DNA of 64,000 nucleotides from CAIYWZ01 sp964497925 (GCA_964497925.1 CAZCFE010000004.1:1-64000), one strand, 5' to 3'. Positions 1 to 8,297 are shown, counted from the stretch's first letter. Made by a program: numbers and translations. Notes: generated from the sequence alone by a model not told the origin.

Positions 1-129
1 TTTACCAATCAAATCCCATGGGGAAATAAAAATGATTATGAACAGTTTTTGTGAATGCATCTGGAAATATGTGGAAAAATAGTGTATTATAAAACCATAA
101 ATGCTTAAACTAAAATCAGGAGAAAAAAA
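1..129. other. left-edge leader region upstream of gapR
   Basis: No gene can be supported here. On the plus strand, frame 1 is open from the window edge to a TGA at 52-54 and could be the tail of an upstream gene, but about 17 codons are too few to identify. A short hydrophobic minus-strand frame starting at 60 also runs off the edge. A weak sigma70-like pair, CTGGAA at 61-66 and TATTAT at 85-90, lies ahead of gapR. A Shine-Dalgarno sequence, AGGAG, sits around 118-122. Confidence 0.3.
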
Positions 130-396
130 TTGTTGAATATTGAAGGCGGTCATCTTAAAAACTTGATAGAGCGTATTGAAAAATTAGAAGAAGAAAAAAT
201 TTTTGTAACAGATGGAATCAAAGAAGTTTTTTCAGAAGCAAAAGGTGCAGGGTTTGATACAAAGGTGATGAAACAAATTATCAAAGAGCGAAAAATGAAT
301 AGAGCAGATCTTGCCGAACAAGAAGAATTATTGTTTCTTTATAAACGTGCAATTGGTATGGCGCCCAATTTTGAAGAAGAATCACAAGCAGAATAA
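130..396 (+). CDS. gapR: GapR family (DUF2312) nucleoid-associated DNA-binding protein
   Basis: An 88-residue protein that is short, charged and helical, with the DUF2312/GapR features: an N-terminal coiled-coil segment rich in Glu and Lys, then a K-x3-R-K-M-N-R core and a C-terminal LYKRAIGMAP-like end. In Caulobacter, GapR binds AT-rich, overtwisted DNA and assists replication and gene regulation. The start is a TTG at 130, 6 nt after an AGGAG ribosome-binding site; a second TTG follows directly at 133. It is 27 bp upstream of atpE and appears to lead that transcription unit, a position where atpB is usually expected. The family call is confident; the function is by homology. Confidence 0.85.
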   Translation: MLNIEGGHLKNLIERIEKLEEEKIFVTDGIKEVFSEAKGAGFDTKVMKQIIKERKMNRADLAEQEELLFLYKRAIGMAPNFEEESQAE

Positions 397-423
397 TGTA
401 AAATTAAATAAGGAGTTTATAAT

Positions 424-651
424 ATGGATCCACAAGCAGCAAAATATATCGGAGCTGGATTTGCAATGATTGCGCTTTTAGGGGTTGGAATTGGTCTTGG
501 AAATATTTTCTCAAGTTTAATTGCCTCTATTGCCCGAAATCCTTCAGCAAAGGATCAAATTTATCCAGTAGGATTGCTTGGTTTTGCGGTCACAGAAGCC
601 GTGGCGATTTTTGCACTTTTAATCGCGTTTATCATTCTTTTTGTTGCGTAA
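424..651 (+). CDS. atpE: F0F1 ATP synthase subunit c
   Basis: A 75-residue proteolipid with two transmembrane helices separated by the polar loop R38-N39-P40, as in all c subunits. The proton-binding carboxylate is E58, in the second helix (sequence context T-E-A-V-A-I-F). The Gly-rich first helix (G20, G22, G24, G26) packs the c-ring. It forms the membrane rotor of ATP synthase. E58 with no extra polar partners points to a proton rather than a sodium enzyme, though this is inference. A good AGGAG-type site precedes the ATG. atpF' follows after 9 bp. Confidence 0.96.
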   Translation: MDPQAAKYIGAGFAMIALLGVGIGLGNIFSSLIASIARNPSAKDQIYPVGLLGFAVTEAVAIFALLIAFIILFVA

Positions 652-660
652 GGTTAGAGT

Positions 661-1146
661 ATGCCACAACTTGATGTTAACACATTTCCATCTCAAATTT
701 TTTGGTTGGTTCTTTGTTTCTCGATTCTTTACATTGCTATTTCGTTTTGGTTTGTGCCAAAAATAGAGTCAATTCAATCTGTGCGCGCAAGACAAATCAA
801 ACGTCACATTGGAAAAGCAAAAACATGTCAAGAGCAAACACAATTATTGCTTAAAGAATATGAAGCTATATTGCAAAATGCAAAAGATGAGGCTGTTGAT
901 ATTATCACAAAAACCCATAAAAAAGCTCAAGAAGAGAGTTTAATACTTGAAACTGAAATTAGTGCTTGGTTAAAAAAAGAGCTCAAGATTGTGGAAAGAA
1001 AACTTGATCAAGAACAAAAAATGACTCAAGAAGATTTGAGCGAAGCGGTTAATGAGATCACTAAAACTCTTGAAATAAAAATAAAAAGCTCTCAGGAGTC
1101 TTTTGATTTGGCAAGAGTTATTCAAGAAAAGGTGTTTCATGTTTAA
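661..1146 (+). CDS. atpF': F0F1 ATP synthase subunit b'
   Basis: A 161-residue peripheral-stalk subunit. The N-terminus has the b' hallmark PQLDxxTFPSQIFWL, followed by one transmembrane helix (about residues 13-32) and a long charged coiled coil to the C-terminus. Together with the following b subunit it would form the b/b' heterodimeric stator typical of alphaproteobacteria and photosynthetic lineages. Its last codons overlap the start of atpF by 8 bp, which implies translational coupling. The coiled-coil sequence is divergent, but the N-terminal motif and the position leave little doubt. Confidence 0.92.
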   Translation: MPQLDVNTFPSQIFWLVLCFSILYIAISFWFVPKIESIQSVRARQIKRHIGKAKTCQEQTQLLLKEYEAILQNAKDEAVDIITKTHKKAQEESLILETEISAWLKKELKIVERKLDQEQKMTQEDLSEAVNEITKTLEIKIKSSQESFDLARVIQEKVFHV

Positions 1147-1546
1147 CGAGTCATTTTGGGTATTTGTGGCATTTGTTATCTTTATCTGTGGGGTTTACCC
1201 CCTTGTGCGCAGAAGCGTTTCTGAGTACTTAGATAATAGTATCAAAAATATTAGTGACTCTATTCATGAGGCTGCAAAATTACGAGACGATAATACAGAT
1301 CTTTTAGCTATTGCTCAGGAAAAGAAAAACAATGCTCCAAAGGAAGTAGCTAAGATTATTTTACATGCGAAAAACGAATCGAAAAGAATAGAAAAGCTTT
1401 TACATGATCAACGTTCAAGATTGATGGGCCATGCGCAACATTTGGTTCAAAAACGTTATGAACTTGGGCTTGCAGAAATTGAAAATCAGCTTTATCGAAA
1501 TATCAGTATCCAAGCGTTTGAGAATATAAAAAATAAAAACACATAA
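1139..1546 (+). CDS. atpF: F0F1 ATP synthase subunit b
   Basis: A 135-residue protein with one N-terminal transmembrane helix (about residues 5-23, beginning ESFWVFVAFVIF) and a charged helical tail, the layout of the stator b subunit. I chose the ATG at 1139, which overlaps the b' stop codon, rather than an in-frame ATG at 1103: the later start puts the membrane helix at the N-terminus as in other b subunits and has a purine-rich AAGAAAAGG upstream. It is shorter than the usual roughly 160 residues. It pairs with b' to link F1 to the membrane. atpB is not visible beside it and must lie elsewhere. Confidence 0.88.
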   Translation: MFNESFWVFVAFVIFICGVYPLVRRSVSEYLDNSIKNISDSIHEAAKLRDDNTDLLAIAQEKKNNAPKEVAKIILHAKNESKRIEKLLHDQRSRLMGHAQHLVQKRYELGLAEIENQLYRNISIQAFENIKNKNT

Positions 1547-1570
1547 TTAATAATAAATTAAGGAAAATCT

Positions 1571-3241
1571 ATGCAATATGTTTATGTTATGAAGGGCCTG
1601 AGAAAAGTTTATCCAGGCGGTAAAGAAATTTTAAAAGATACTTGGCTTTCTTTTATACCAGGATCAAAAATTGGAATTATCGGGCCAAATGGTGCCGGTA
1701 AATCAACGCTTCTTCGTATTATGACAGGTGTTGATAAAGAGTTTTCAGGTGAGGCTTGGGCTGCAGAGGGAACTAAAGTGGGTTATCTGGCTCAGGAGCC
1801 TCAATTGGATCCAAACTTGACTGTTGAACAAAATGTTATGGAAGGGGTGAGCGAAATTAAAGCCATGTTAGACCGTTTTGAAGAAATCAGTTCAAGATTT
1901 GCTCAGGAAATGAGCGAAGATGAAATGAATGATCTGATTACAGAACAAGGCGAACTACAAGAAAAAATTGATGCGGCTGATGCTTGGGATATATCTAGGA
2001 AAATCAATATTGCTATGGATGCGCTTCGTTGCCCACCAGGAGACTCTGATGTGAGTATGCTTTCAGGTGGAGAGAAACGCCGCGTTGCTCTGTGCAAGCT
2101 TTTGCTCTCAAAACCAGACATGTTGTTGCTTGACGAGCCAACAAACCATTTAGATGCTGAATCTGTGGCATGGCTTGAACGTTATTTGCAAGAATATGCA
2201 GGAACAGTTGTTTTGATCACCCACGATCGATACTTCCTTGATAATGTTGTTGGATGGATTTTGGAAGTTGATCGCGGTCAAACAATTCCTTTTGAGGGCA
2301 ATTATTCCCAGTGGCTTGAAGCAAAGCAAAAGAGACTTGCAGTGGAAGAAAAGCAAGATGCGTCGCGTCAAAAAACACTTGATAACGAACTTGAGTGGGT
2401 TAGACAATCTCCAAAAGCAAGACAAGCAAAAAGCAAAGCGCGTGTCTCAGCATATGAGGATCTATTGGCACAGGCTCAAAAAGATACTGTTGAGACAGCT
2501 CAAATCACAATTCCTGCAGGACCAAAGCTTGGAAATATTGTGATTGAATGTGAGAATTTGAACAAAGGATTTGAAGATAAGTTTTTGATTGAAAACCTAA
2601 CATTCCGTCTTCCACCAGGAGGAATTGTTGGAATTATTGGACCAAATGGTGCAGGTAAATCTACTTTGATTAAGATGTTCACAGGGCAAGAACAGCCAGA
2701 TTCAGGGACTTTGAGAATTGGTGAATCAGTTAAAATGTCATATGTGGACCAATCAAGAGATGCTCTTAACGACAATAAAACTGTTTGGGAAGAAGTTTCA
2801 GATGGTAATGATGAAGTAGAGCTTGGCAAAAGGAAAGTTCCCTCAAGAGCCTATTGTTCATGGTTCAACTTTAAAGGTGCGGATCAACAAAAGAAAGTTG
2901 GCATTTTGTCAGGTGGTGAGCGCAACCGTGTTCATTTGGCAAGGATTTTAAAATCTGGTGCAAATTTATTGTTCTTGGACGAGCCAACCAATGATTTGGA
3001 CGTTGAAACATTGCGCGCGCTTGAAGAAGCGTTGCTAAATTTTGCAGGGTGCGCAGTTGTTGTATCGCATGATCGTTGGTTTTTAGATCGTATTGCAACC
3101 CATATTTTAGCATTTGAAGGTGATTCACATGTTGAGTGGTTTGAAGGAAACTATCAAGATTATGAAGTTGATAGGAAAAGACGCTTAGGTATGTCGGCAG
3201 ATCAACCTCATAGAATTAAATACAAGCCTTTAGCAAGGTAA
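1571..3241 (+). CDS. ettA: energy-dependent translational throttle protein EttA (ABC-F)
   Basis: A 556-residue soluble ABC-F protein with two nucleotide-binding domains. Walker A motifs are at G38-T46 and G357-T365 (both GPNGAGKST). The first signature is LSGGE at 164-168, followed by DEPTNHLD; the second domain has LSGGERNR and DEPTNDLD. There are no transmembrane segments. The arm insertion in domain 1 and the charged linker between domains match EttA, which sits in the ribosomal E site and gates the first elongation step according to the ATP/ADP ratio. Length matches the family (about 555). It starts 24 bp after atpF and may be co-transcribed, which would group an energy-sensing factor with ATP synthase genes. 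Confidence 0.95.
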   Translation: MQYVYVMKGLRKVYPGGKEILKDTWLSFIPGSKIGIIGPNGAGKSTLLRIMTGVDKEFSGEAWAAEGTKVGYLAQEPQLDPNLTVEQNVMEGVSEIKAMLDRFEEISSRFAQEMSEDEMNDLITEQGELQEKIDAADAWDISRKINIAMDALRCPPGDSDVSMLSGGEKRRVALCKLLLSKPDMLLLDEPTNHLDAESVAWLERYLQEYAGTVVLITHDRYFLDNVVGWILEVDRGQTIPFEGNYSQWLEAKQKRLAVEEKQDASRQKTLDNELEWVRQSPKARQAKSKARVSAYEDLLAQAQKDTVETAQITIPAGPKLGNIVIECENLNKGFEDKFLIENLTFRLPPGGIVGIIGPNGAGKSTLIKMFTGQEQPDSGTLRIGESVKMSYVDQSRDALNDNKTVWEEVSDGNDEVELGKRKVPSRAYCSWFNFKGADQQKKVGILSGGERNRVHLARILKSGANLLFLDEPTNDLDVETLRALEEALLNFAGCAVVVSHDRWFLDRIATHILAFEGDSHVEWFEGNYQDYEVDRKRRLGMSADQPHRIKYKPLAR

Positions 3242-3259
3242 ATTAAAAGGAGCCTTTAA

Positions 3260-3955
3260 ATGAACAGAGTCTTTTCTTTAGCATTAATAACCTCACTTCT
3301 TATGGGATGTGGTGGTGGAGGAGGGGGCTCTGGTTCGTCAAGTTCAAGCAGTACTTCTGGGGCTTCTTCTGGAAGCTCCGGTTCTTCAGCGGTTTCTGCT
3401 GTTTCAAGTGATGATTCAGGAGCGGTATCAAATGGCGTTACGACCATAGGACGTAAAAAGATCTTAGAAGATATTTCTTTGAATGAAAAGTTCTCTCAAA
3501 TGGCTCCTAATTTATTTTATGCGGTTAATGATCAGGGCTTCAGTTTAAAGCATGATACGGGCTTTTTTGCTCAAAAAGCTAGAGTCTCAAGCTTTGATGG
3601 AGACGCTCGTTTAGACTTATCTCAAATTTTTAAATTTTCAATTTTTGGCGTTTCTTTTGAGTCAGAGTTTCTTTATTCGAATATTCAAGTAAAAAAAACT
3701 CTTGAAAAAATGAATATCAATTTGTTTCAAGCAAAAATGATGGTTCATCAATCTCTTGCTTTTAAAGGTGCTTTGATTGACCTTAGAAGTGGTGTTTTTC
3801 ATGATAATAGCATCCTTATTGGAAAAAGGTATGGAGCTTTATTGGGGGCGAGTATAGCTGATGTTGAAAAGTCTTTTGGTGTTTCATGCTCTGTTGTGTC
3901 AGTGCGGGATAAAGTGTATCAAGATGTTAAATTCGAATTTTCAATAAACTTTTAA
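3260..3955 (+). CDS. putative lipoprotein with Gly/Ser-rich linker
   Basis: 231 residues of unknown function. The N-terminus is a lipoprotein signal peptide with lipobox L-L-M-G-C (C17), so the mature protein should be lipid-anchored at Cys17. Directly after it comes a run of six glycines and then a Ser/Gly/Ala linker to about residue 60, followed by a mixed alpha/beta region with no motif I recognise. A strong ribosome-binding site (AAAAGGAG) precedes the ATG, 18 bp after ettA. The 3' end overlaps the convergent COQ9 gene by 29 bp. The linker suggests a surface or periplasm-spanning tether. The lipobox is seen; the role is unknown. Confidence 0.65.
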   Translation: MNRVFSLALITSLLMGCGGGGGGSGSSSSSSTSGASSGSSGSSAVSAVSSDDSGAVSNGVTTIGRKKILEDISLNEKFSQMAPNLFYAVNDQGFSLKHDTGFFAQKARVSSFDGDARLDLSQIFKFSIFGVSFESEFLYSNIQVKKTLEKMNINLFQAKMMVHQSLAFKGALIDLRSGVFHDNSILIGKRYGALLGASIADVEKSFGVSCSVVSVRDKVYQDVKFEFSINF

Positions 3956-4475
3956 ATTTCTCCTTTATGGATGGGATTTTAGAAACTTGCAAGAGCCTTA
4001 GATCAAGTTTTTTTTCTATGCTTTCTAAAGATGAATCACTTTTTAAAAACTCCATAAAGCAAGATGTATAGACACCAGAAAGAATGAGGCGTTTGGTGTA
4101 AAAATTGTGATCTAAAGATTTATCTCCTGCAAAATACCAAAGATCATCTACGATTTTATATAAAAAAGTCACATTTTTAGGGTGTTTGAGAAGGTAGTAA
4201 AATATGGACTTTTCTATTTGTTTGTGGGGCATCAAAATTTTAAATCTTGTTAAAACACCAAGGCGTATTTTTGCAAATGTTTTTAAATTGGATACATCTT
4301 CTCTCTCAAGTTCTTGCATTGTTTGAGAATTAATCCAATCTGTATAAATTTTTGCAGCTTGAAACAAGCCATCTGGAAATAAGAGAGCGAATAAGGGGGA
4401 TGGGAATGCTTGTGAACACCAACCTTTTTTTTCAATCTCATCAGAGGCATCTAGGATGAAGGCAATTCTATCCAT
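3927..4475 (-). CDS. coq9: COQ9 family ubiquinone biosynthesis protein
   Basis: A 182-residue protein whose C-terminal half carries the COQ9 signature: D-x-L-W-Y-F-A-G-D, then Y-T-K-R-x2-L-S-G-V-Y-x-S. COQ9 is a lipid-binding accessory factor for ubiquinone synthesis, known from mitochondria and alphaproteobacteria, where it supports the COQ7-type hydroxylation. The N-terminal half is divergent and lacks an obvious HTH. The start overlaps the stop of pgeF by one base (TAATG), so the two are translationally coupled. The 3' end overlaps the convergent lipoprotein gene. Its presence supports an alphaproteobacterial origin. Confidence 0.85.
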   Translation of the reverse strand: MDRIAFILDASDEIEKKGWCSQAFPSPLFALLFPDGLFQAAKIYTDWINSQTMQELEREDVSNLKTFAKIRLGVLTRFKILMPHKQIEKSIFYYLLKHPKNVTFLYKIVDDLWYFAGDKSLDHNFYTKRLILSGVYTSCFMEFLKSDSSLESIEKKLDLRLLQVSKIPSIKEKFKSLLKIRI

Positions 4476-5272
4476 TAGTCTAGAGCAATCACGGAAAGTT
4501 GGGATCCATACACGCTGTTTCCTTGATGAAAAGAGCGTCTTCGACTGAAGTAATTTTGTGAATCGATGTATGTATCGTGACCAAGGTTCGTAATGCTTTC
4601 AATATATGATTTTTCTAGCTTAGAAATAGCATATCCTGGAAGATTGAATAAATATGTTTCATTTTGTGTCTTACGAAATAAGGATTCGTTATCTGATGAA
4701 ATTTGGCATAAATTCTCATAAAAGTCTTTCTTTACTTCATATGATACAGTTTGAATGCATGGACCAACAGCGGCTATGATCCCCGAGCGTTTAGCGCCAA
4801 GTTTAATCATTTTTTTAACCGTATGATCGATGATATCACCTACCAAGCTTTTCCATCCCCCATGAATAGCGCCAATAACGCCTTCTTCACTGTAAAGCAA
4901 GATGGGCGCGCAATCGGCTGTTTGAATACCAAGTACAATATTTTTTTTGTTTGTGACCATAGCATCTGATTCAACGTTTTGCACAACTTCATTTACGCAA
5001 ACAGCGTGTCCTCCGTGAACTTGTTTTAACAGCATTAAGTTTTTTAAAGGTTGGCCGTAGCATGCAACAATGCGTCTTCTGTTTTCAAGAACATTTTTTT
5101 CTTCGTCTGTTTTTAAACTGCAATTTAAGCTTTCATAAACACCAGAACTCACTCCTCCATTTTTCCCAAAGAATCCATGCAGAACACGAATTTCTGGAAC
5201 GGTTAGATGTGGCGGTGGATAAAAATCTGTACTCAGGGAAGGGTTAGTGCGTGTGCTCAAAATAACCTCCAT
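4475..5272 (-). CDS. pgeF: peptidoglycan editing factor PgeF (YfiH/laccase-domain purine hydrolase family)
   Basis: A 265-residue protein of the Cu-oxidase_4/YfiH family. Visible hallmarks are the QVHGG segment, the T-A-D-C-A-P-I-L motif and the I-H-G-G-W-K segment, giving the His/Cys/His zinc-site residues, plus the GPCI segment near residue 170. In E. coli YfiH removes wrongly inserted serine from peptidoglycan precursors; related proteins cleave nucleosides or oxidise phenolics. About 20 extra N-terminal residues precede the conserved domain. It is first in a two-gene unit with COQ9. The ATG at 5272 is preceded by a purine-rich GGAGG-like stretch. Confidence 0.9.
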   Translation of the reverse strand: MEVILSTRTNPSLSTDFYPPPHLTVPEIRVLHGFFGKNGGVSSGVYESLNCSLKTDEEKNVLENRRRIVACYGQPLKNLMLLKQVHGGHAVCVNEVVQNVESDAMVTNKKNIVLGIQTADCAPILLYSEEGVIGAIHGGWKSLVGDIIDHTVKKMIKLGAKRSGIIAAVGPCIQTVSYEVKKDFYENLCQISSDNESLFRKTQNETYLFNLPGYAISKLEKSYIESITNLGHDTYIDSQNYFSRRRSFHQGNSVYGSQLSVIALD

Positions 5273-5340
5273 AATTTAAATTAACCAAACTGATTATATC
5301 AAATAAAATACAATTCGTCTAAAAAATAATCTTGATAATA

Positions 5341-5372
5341 AAAAAGCCCTTCAAAAGTAGAAAGGGCTTTTT
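5341..5372 (-). terminator. rho-independent terminator of rpsD
   Basis: An 11-bp inverted repeat (AAAAAGCCCTT / AAGGGCTTTTT) with a 10-nt loop, flanked by T-rich sequence. It lies 20 bp downstream of the rpsD stop codon. Read on the minus strand, the stem ends in a U tract. The A/T arms make it usable in both directions, so it could also stop read-through from the other side. Confidence 0.85.
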
Positions 5373-5391
5373 TATTTGAAATTTCGATTTG

Positions 5392-6006
5392 TTATCTGGA
5401 GTAGAACTCGACAACCAAATTTGGTTCCATTTGTACTGGATAAGGAACATCAGCAAGTTTTGGCGCTCTGATGAACTTTCCTTTGAATGCCTTTGCATCA
5501 ACTTCAACGTATTCTGGAAAATCTCTTTCTTGTGAAGCAAGGCTTTGAGCGATGATAACCATCTCACGTGATCTTTCGCGAATCTCAACAGTATCTCCAT
5601 CCTTGATAGAGTATGAAGGGATGTTTACGCGCTTACCATTAACCAAGATATGGCCATGATTGATGATTTGACGTGAAGCAAATACTGTTGGAGCAAGCTT
5701 CATACGGTAAACAACGGCATCTAAGCGTCTTTCCAAAAGCTCGATCAAGTTTTCTGAAGTGTCTCCCTTACGGCGAACAGCTTCTTGATAGATTCTTCTG
5801 AATTGTTTTTCACTGACGTTTCCGTAGTATCCACGCAATTTTTGTTTTGCATGAAGTTGAACACCGTAATCGGATAATCTTGTGCGGCGTTGCCCGTGTT
5901 GTCCGGGGCGATAATCTCTCGCGTTAACTGGGCTTTTTGCTCTTCCCCAAAGGTTCACACCCAAGCGACGGTTAATTTTGTATTTAGATTCTAAACGTTT
6001 TGTCAT
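5392..6006 (-). CDS. rpsD: 30S ribosomal protein S4 (uS4)
   Basis: 204 residues, the usual length for uS4. It has the N-terminal SKYKINRRLG segment, the RPGQHGQRR basic loop and the S4 RNA-binding domain (about residues 93-155, with LERRLDAVVYR and NGKRVNIPSY). The zinc-binding Cys set is absent, so it is the Cys-minus form. uS4 nucleates assembly of the 30S body and, in many bacteria, regulates ribosomal operons. It is monocistronic here, with its own promoter and terminator, as is common in alphaproteobacteria. Confidence 0.97.
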   Translation of the reverse strand: MTKRLESKYKINRRLGVNLWGRAKSPVNARDYRPGQHGQRRTRLSDYGVQLHAKQKLRGYYGNVSEKQFRRIYQEAVRRKGDTSENLIELLERRLDAVVYRMKLAPTVFASRQIINHGHILVNGKRVNIPSYSIKDGDTVEIRERSREMVIIAQSLASQERDFPEYVEVDAKAFKGKFIRAPKLADVPYPVQMEPNLVVEFYSR

Positions 6007-6055
6007 AGAATTGACTCTCTTTCAACTTATCTTCAGTTACTTAAAATTTTGGCCA

Positions 6056-6084
6056 TTATTACGCAATTGATACTAAAAAGTCAA
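6056..6084 (-). promoter_or_regulatory. sigma70-type promoter of rpsD
   Basis: Minus-strand TTGACT (6084-6079), 17-bp spacer, TAATAA (6061-6056). It lies about 50 bp upstream of the rpsD ATG in the intergenic gap after the SPFH gene. The near-consensus hexamers and ideal spacing make this a good candidate for a strong ribosomal-protein promoter. Confidence 0.65.
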
Positions 6085-6094
6085 ACAAAAAACT

Positions 6095-7012
6095 TTATTT
6101 TTTTGTAAGGATATTTTTGCTCGCTTCATTTCCTGTAATGATGGCATTTCTTATCTGTTCATACAGGTCGTGAACTCCAGAAGGAGAGTGTGGAATTAAT
6201 ATCGTATTCATATTCCCGTGCATTCCCATTTCTTTTAGTGTATCAAAATACTGTGCCATCAAAACCAAGCTCATAACGTCTTTTGTGTTGGTATCGGGCA
6301 ACTTTTCTTGAAACTGTCCTAAAGACTCTTTTAGACCCTCTACAATTGCACGTCTTTGTCCTGCGATTCCTTGGCCTTGCAAGATTTTACTTTCTGCTTC
6401 ACCTTCTGCTTGTTTAACGCGTAAGATCTTTTCAGCTTCCCCGCGTTCCATGGCGGCGACTCTGAGTCTTTGGGCTTCGTTAATTTCATTCATAGCGGCT
6501 TTTACTTTTGAATCAGGGTGAATATCTGTGACCAGTGCTTTGATAATGCTATATCCAAATTGATCCATAACTTCTTTGAGTTCCTCGCAAACAGAGTTGG
6601 CAATTTCATCTTTTTTCGAAAAGACATCGTCAAGCTTAATTTTGGGAACACGGGCACGCACAACATCAAATACGAAAGCTTCAATTTGACGTTCTGGGTT
6701 ATCTAAAACGTAAAAAGCTTCATATATTTTATCTTTTAAAACTTGATATTGAACAGAAGCAATGATTTTGACAAAAACATCATCAAGTGTTTTGGTTTCA
6801 ATCACAACATCCAATTGCATAATTCTAAGATTCATACGTCCTGCAATTTTATCTACTATTGGAATTTTAAAGTGAAGTCCTGGAAACGCCAAAAGCTTGA
6901 ATTTCCCAAATCTTTCGATAATGTAAACAGCTTGCTGATCTACAGTAAAGATGGATGCGCCAATTAGGAAAATTACCACAAAAGCAAGGGTTAGTGAGAT
7001 TTCAAAAAACAT
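6095..7012 (-). CDS. SPFH/Band 7 domain protein, HIR (hypersensitive-induced response)-like
   Basis: A 305-residue protein with one N-terminal membrane helix (about residues 4-24), then an SPFH domain (Q-L-D-V-x2-E-T-K-T-x-D-x-V-F-V, Y-V-F-D-V-x-R-A-x-V-P-K) and a coiled coil rich in A/E/R. The C-terminus (T-K-D-V-M-x2-V-L-x2-Q-Y-F-D-T-x-K-E-M-G, then IPHSPSGV) is close to plant HIR proteins as I remember them, rather than to HflC/HflK or QmcA. SPFH proteins form oligomeric membrane scaffolds and often modulate membrane proteases. No nfeD-like or protease partner gene lies beside it. Family call confident, HIR subgroup likely, role unknown. Confidence 0.85.
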   Translation of the reverse strand: MFFEISLTLAFVVIFLIGASIFTVDQQAVYIIERFGKFKLLAFPGLHFKIPIVDKIAGRMNLRIMQLDVVIETKTLDDVFVKIIASVQYQVLKDKIYEAFYVLDNPERQIEAFVFDVVRARVPKIKLDDVFSKKDEIANSVCEELKEVMDQFGYSIIKALVTDIHPDSKVKAAMNEINEAQRLRVAAMERGEAEKILRVKQAEGEAESKILQGQGIAGQRRAIVEGLKESLGQFQEKLPDTNTKDVMSLVLMAQYFDTLKEMGMHGNMNTILIPHSPSGVHDLYEQIRNAIITGNEASKNILTKK

Positions 7013-7183
7013 TGATCATTTAATCCTTTACGGGTTGTTATTAACAAGAGAACAGTCTTATATTCAGTAATTTTTATAGCAATAAAAAAGATAAAACTCA
7101 AGAAAGAAAAATTACAGTCTAGTTTAGGGTTTTTTTAATGTTTTCATGTCATTTTCAAAACGTATGTTAAAAAGGATAATGAT

Positions 7184-8215
7184 ATGAAATCGAAAAAAAT
7201 TATTAATTTGGCGCTTCAAGGAGGCGGCTCACATGGCGCGTTTACATGGGGGGTGGTTGATCGGCTTTTAGAGGAAAAAGATATTCAAATTGAAGGGATG
7301 AGTGGAACAAGCGCCGGTGGAATGAATGCAACGGCTATTGCCCAGGGACTGCTTAAAGGTGGGAATAAGGGCGCAAGAGATGAAATGCGGCGTTATTGGG
7401 AATTAATCATGAGAAACAGTTTTTCTGCAAAAACGTCTGGAGATACAGGTAAAATTTTAGATTCATGGGGAGTTAGAGAGGAATTGGGACAGCAATTTAT
7501 GGAGCTAATTCAAAGGTCTTTTAGCATAGTTCAAAAGCATTTTTCTCCCTATGATTGGAATCCAATTAATATTAATCCTTTGCGTGATATTGTGGAGGAA
7601 TTCTATGATTTTGAATTGTTAAGGTCATCTGAGTTTGTTAAGATTTTTTTGGCAGCAACCCATGTTCGAAGTGGTAAAGCGAGAATTTTTAATATTCACG
7701 AACTTTCAAGTGATGTTTTATTAGCTTCAAGTTGTTTGCATTCTTTGTTTCATGCTGTGGAAATTGAAGGGGAAGATTATTGGGATGGTGGATATATTGC
7801 TAATCCTGCAATTTACCCATTGATTTATGAATGTGCATCTCCTGATATTGTCGTGATTCAGCTCAAGCCAGCAATGATTGATTACACACCTAAAACATCA
7901 GATGAAATAGCATACCGTCATGCACAAATTACTTTTAATTCATGTTTAATGCGAGAGCTTCGGGTTATTCATTTTATCTCAGGCCTTCTTGATCATGGAA
8001 TTATTGAAAATTCAAAAATGAAGCATGTGAATATGCACGTGATTGACGATAATGAGTTTTTTAAAAATATTGATCCAAAAACAGCTTTAAGTATAGAACC
8101 TGCTTTTATAGAATCTTTATTTAATGTCGGCAGAAGTGCAGGGGAGTTGTTCTTATCACAACATAAAAATGATTTAGGTGTTAAAAGCACCGCTGATCTT
8201 GAGGATTATCTTTAA
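7184..8215 (+). CDS. patatin-like phospholipase family protein
   Basis: A 343-residue patatin-domain hydrolase. The oxyanion loop G13-G14-G15-S16-H17-G18 is followed by the nucleophile elbow G41-T42-S43-A44-G45 (Ser43), and the catalytic Asp is in W-D201-G-G. This gives the complete Ser-Asp dyad of patatins, which cleave acyl chains from phospholipids. No signal peptide is visible, so it is cytoplasmic or exported by another route. Homologs are widespread, and some intracellular bacteria use them as secreted phospholipase effectors (for example RP534 and Pat1/Pat2 of Rickettsia). It stands alone with a long upstream gap and an AAAAGG ribosome-binding site. Confidence 0.9.
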   Translation: MKSKKIINLALQGGGSHGAFTWGVVDRLLEEKDIQIEGMSGTSAGGMNATAIAQGLLKGGNKGARDEMRRYWELIMRNSFSAKTSGDTGKILDSWGVREELGQQFMELIQRSFSIVQKHFSPYDWNPININPLRDIVEEFYDFELLRSSEFVKIFLAATHVRSGKARIFNIHELSSDVLLASSCLHSLFHAVEIEGEDYWDGGYIANPAIYPLIYECASPDIVVIQLKPAMIDYTPKTSDEIAYRHAQITFNSCLMRELRVIHFISGLLDHGIIENSKMKHVNMHVIDDNEFFKNIDPKTALSIEPAFIESLFNVGRSAGELFLSQHKNDLGVKSTADLEDYL

Positions 8216-8297
8216 AGATTTAATTAAAGTCTCGATTTTTCATTTATAAACGGTTATCTTAACAGGGTAACGAATAACTGTAATATGGGATGATAAA

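Noticed and set aside
3256..3447. Antisense acidic/proline-rich frame opposite the lipoprotein gene
   Set aside because: It is the mirror of a low-complexity Gly/Ser coding region; no start signals.
8212..8236. Inverted repeat after the patatin gene as terminator
   Set aside because: AT-only stem (CTTTAA/TTAAAG) with no uninterrupted T run; too weak.
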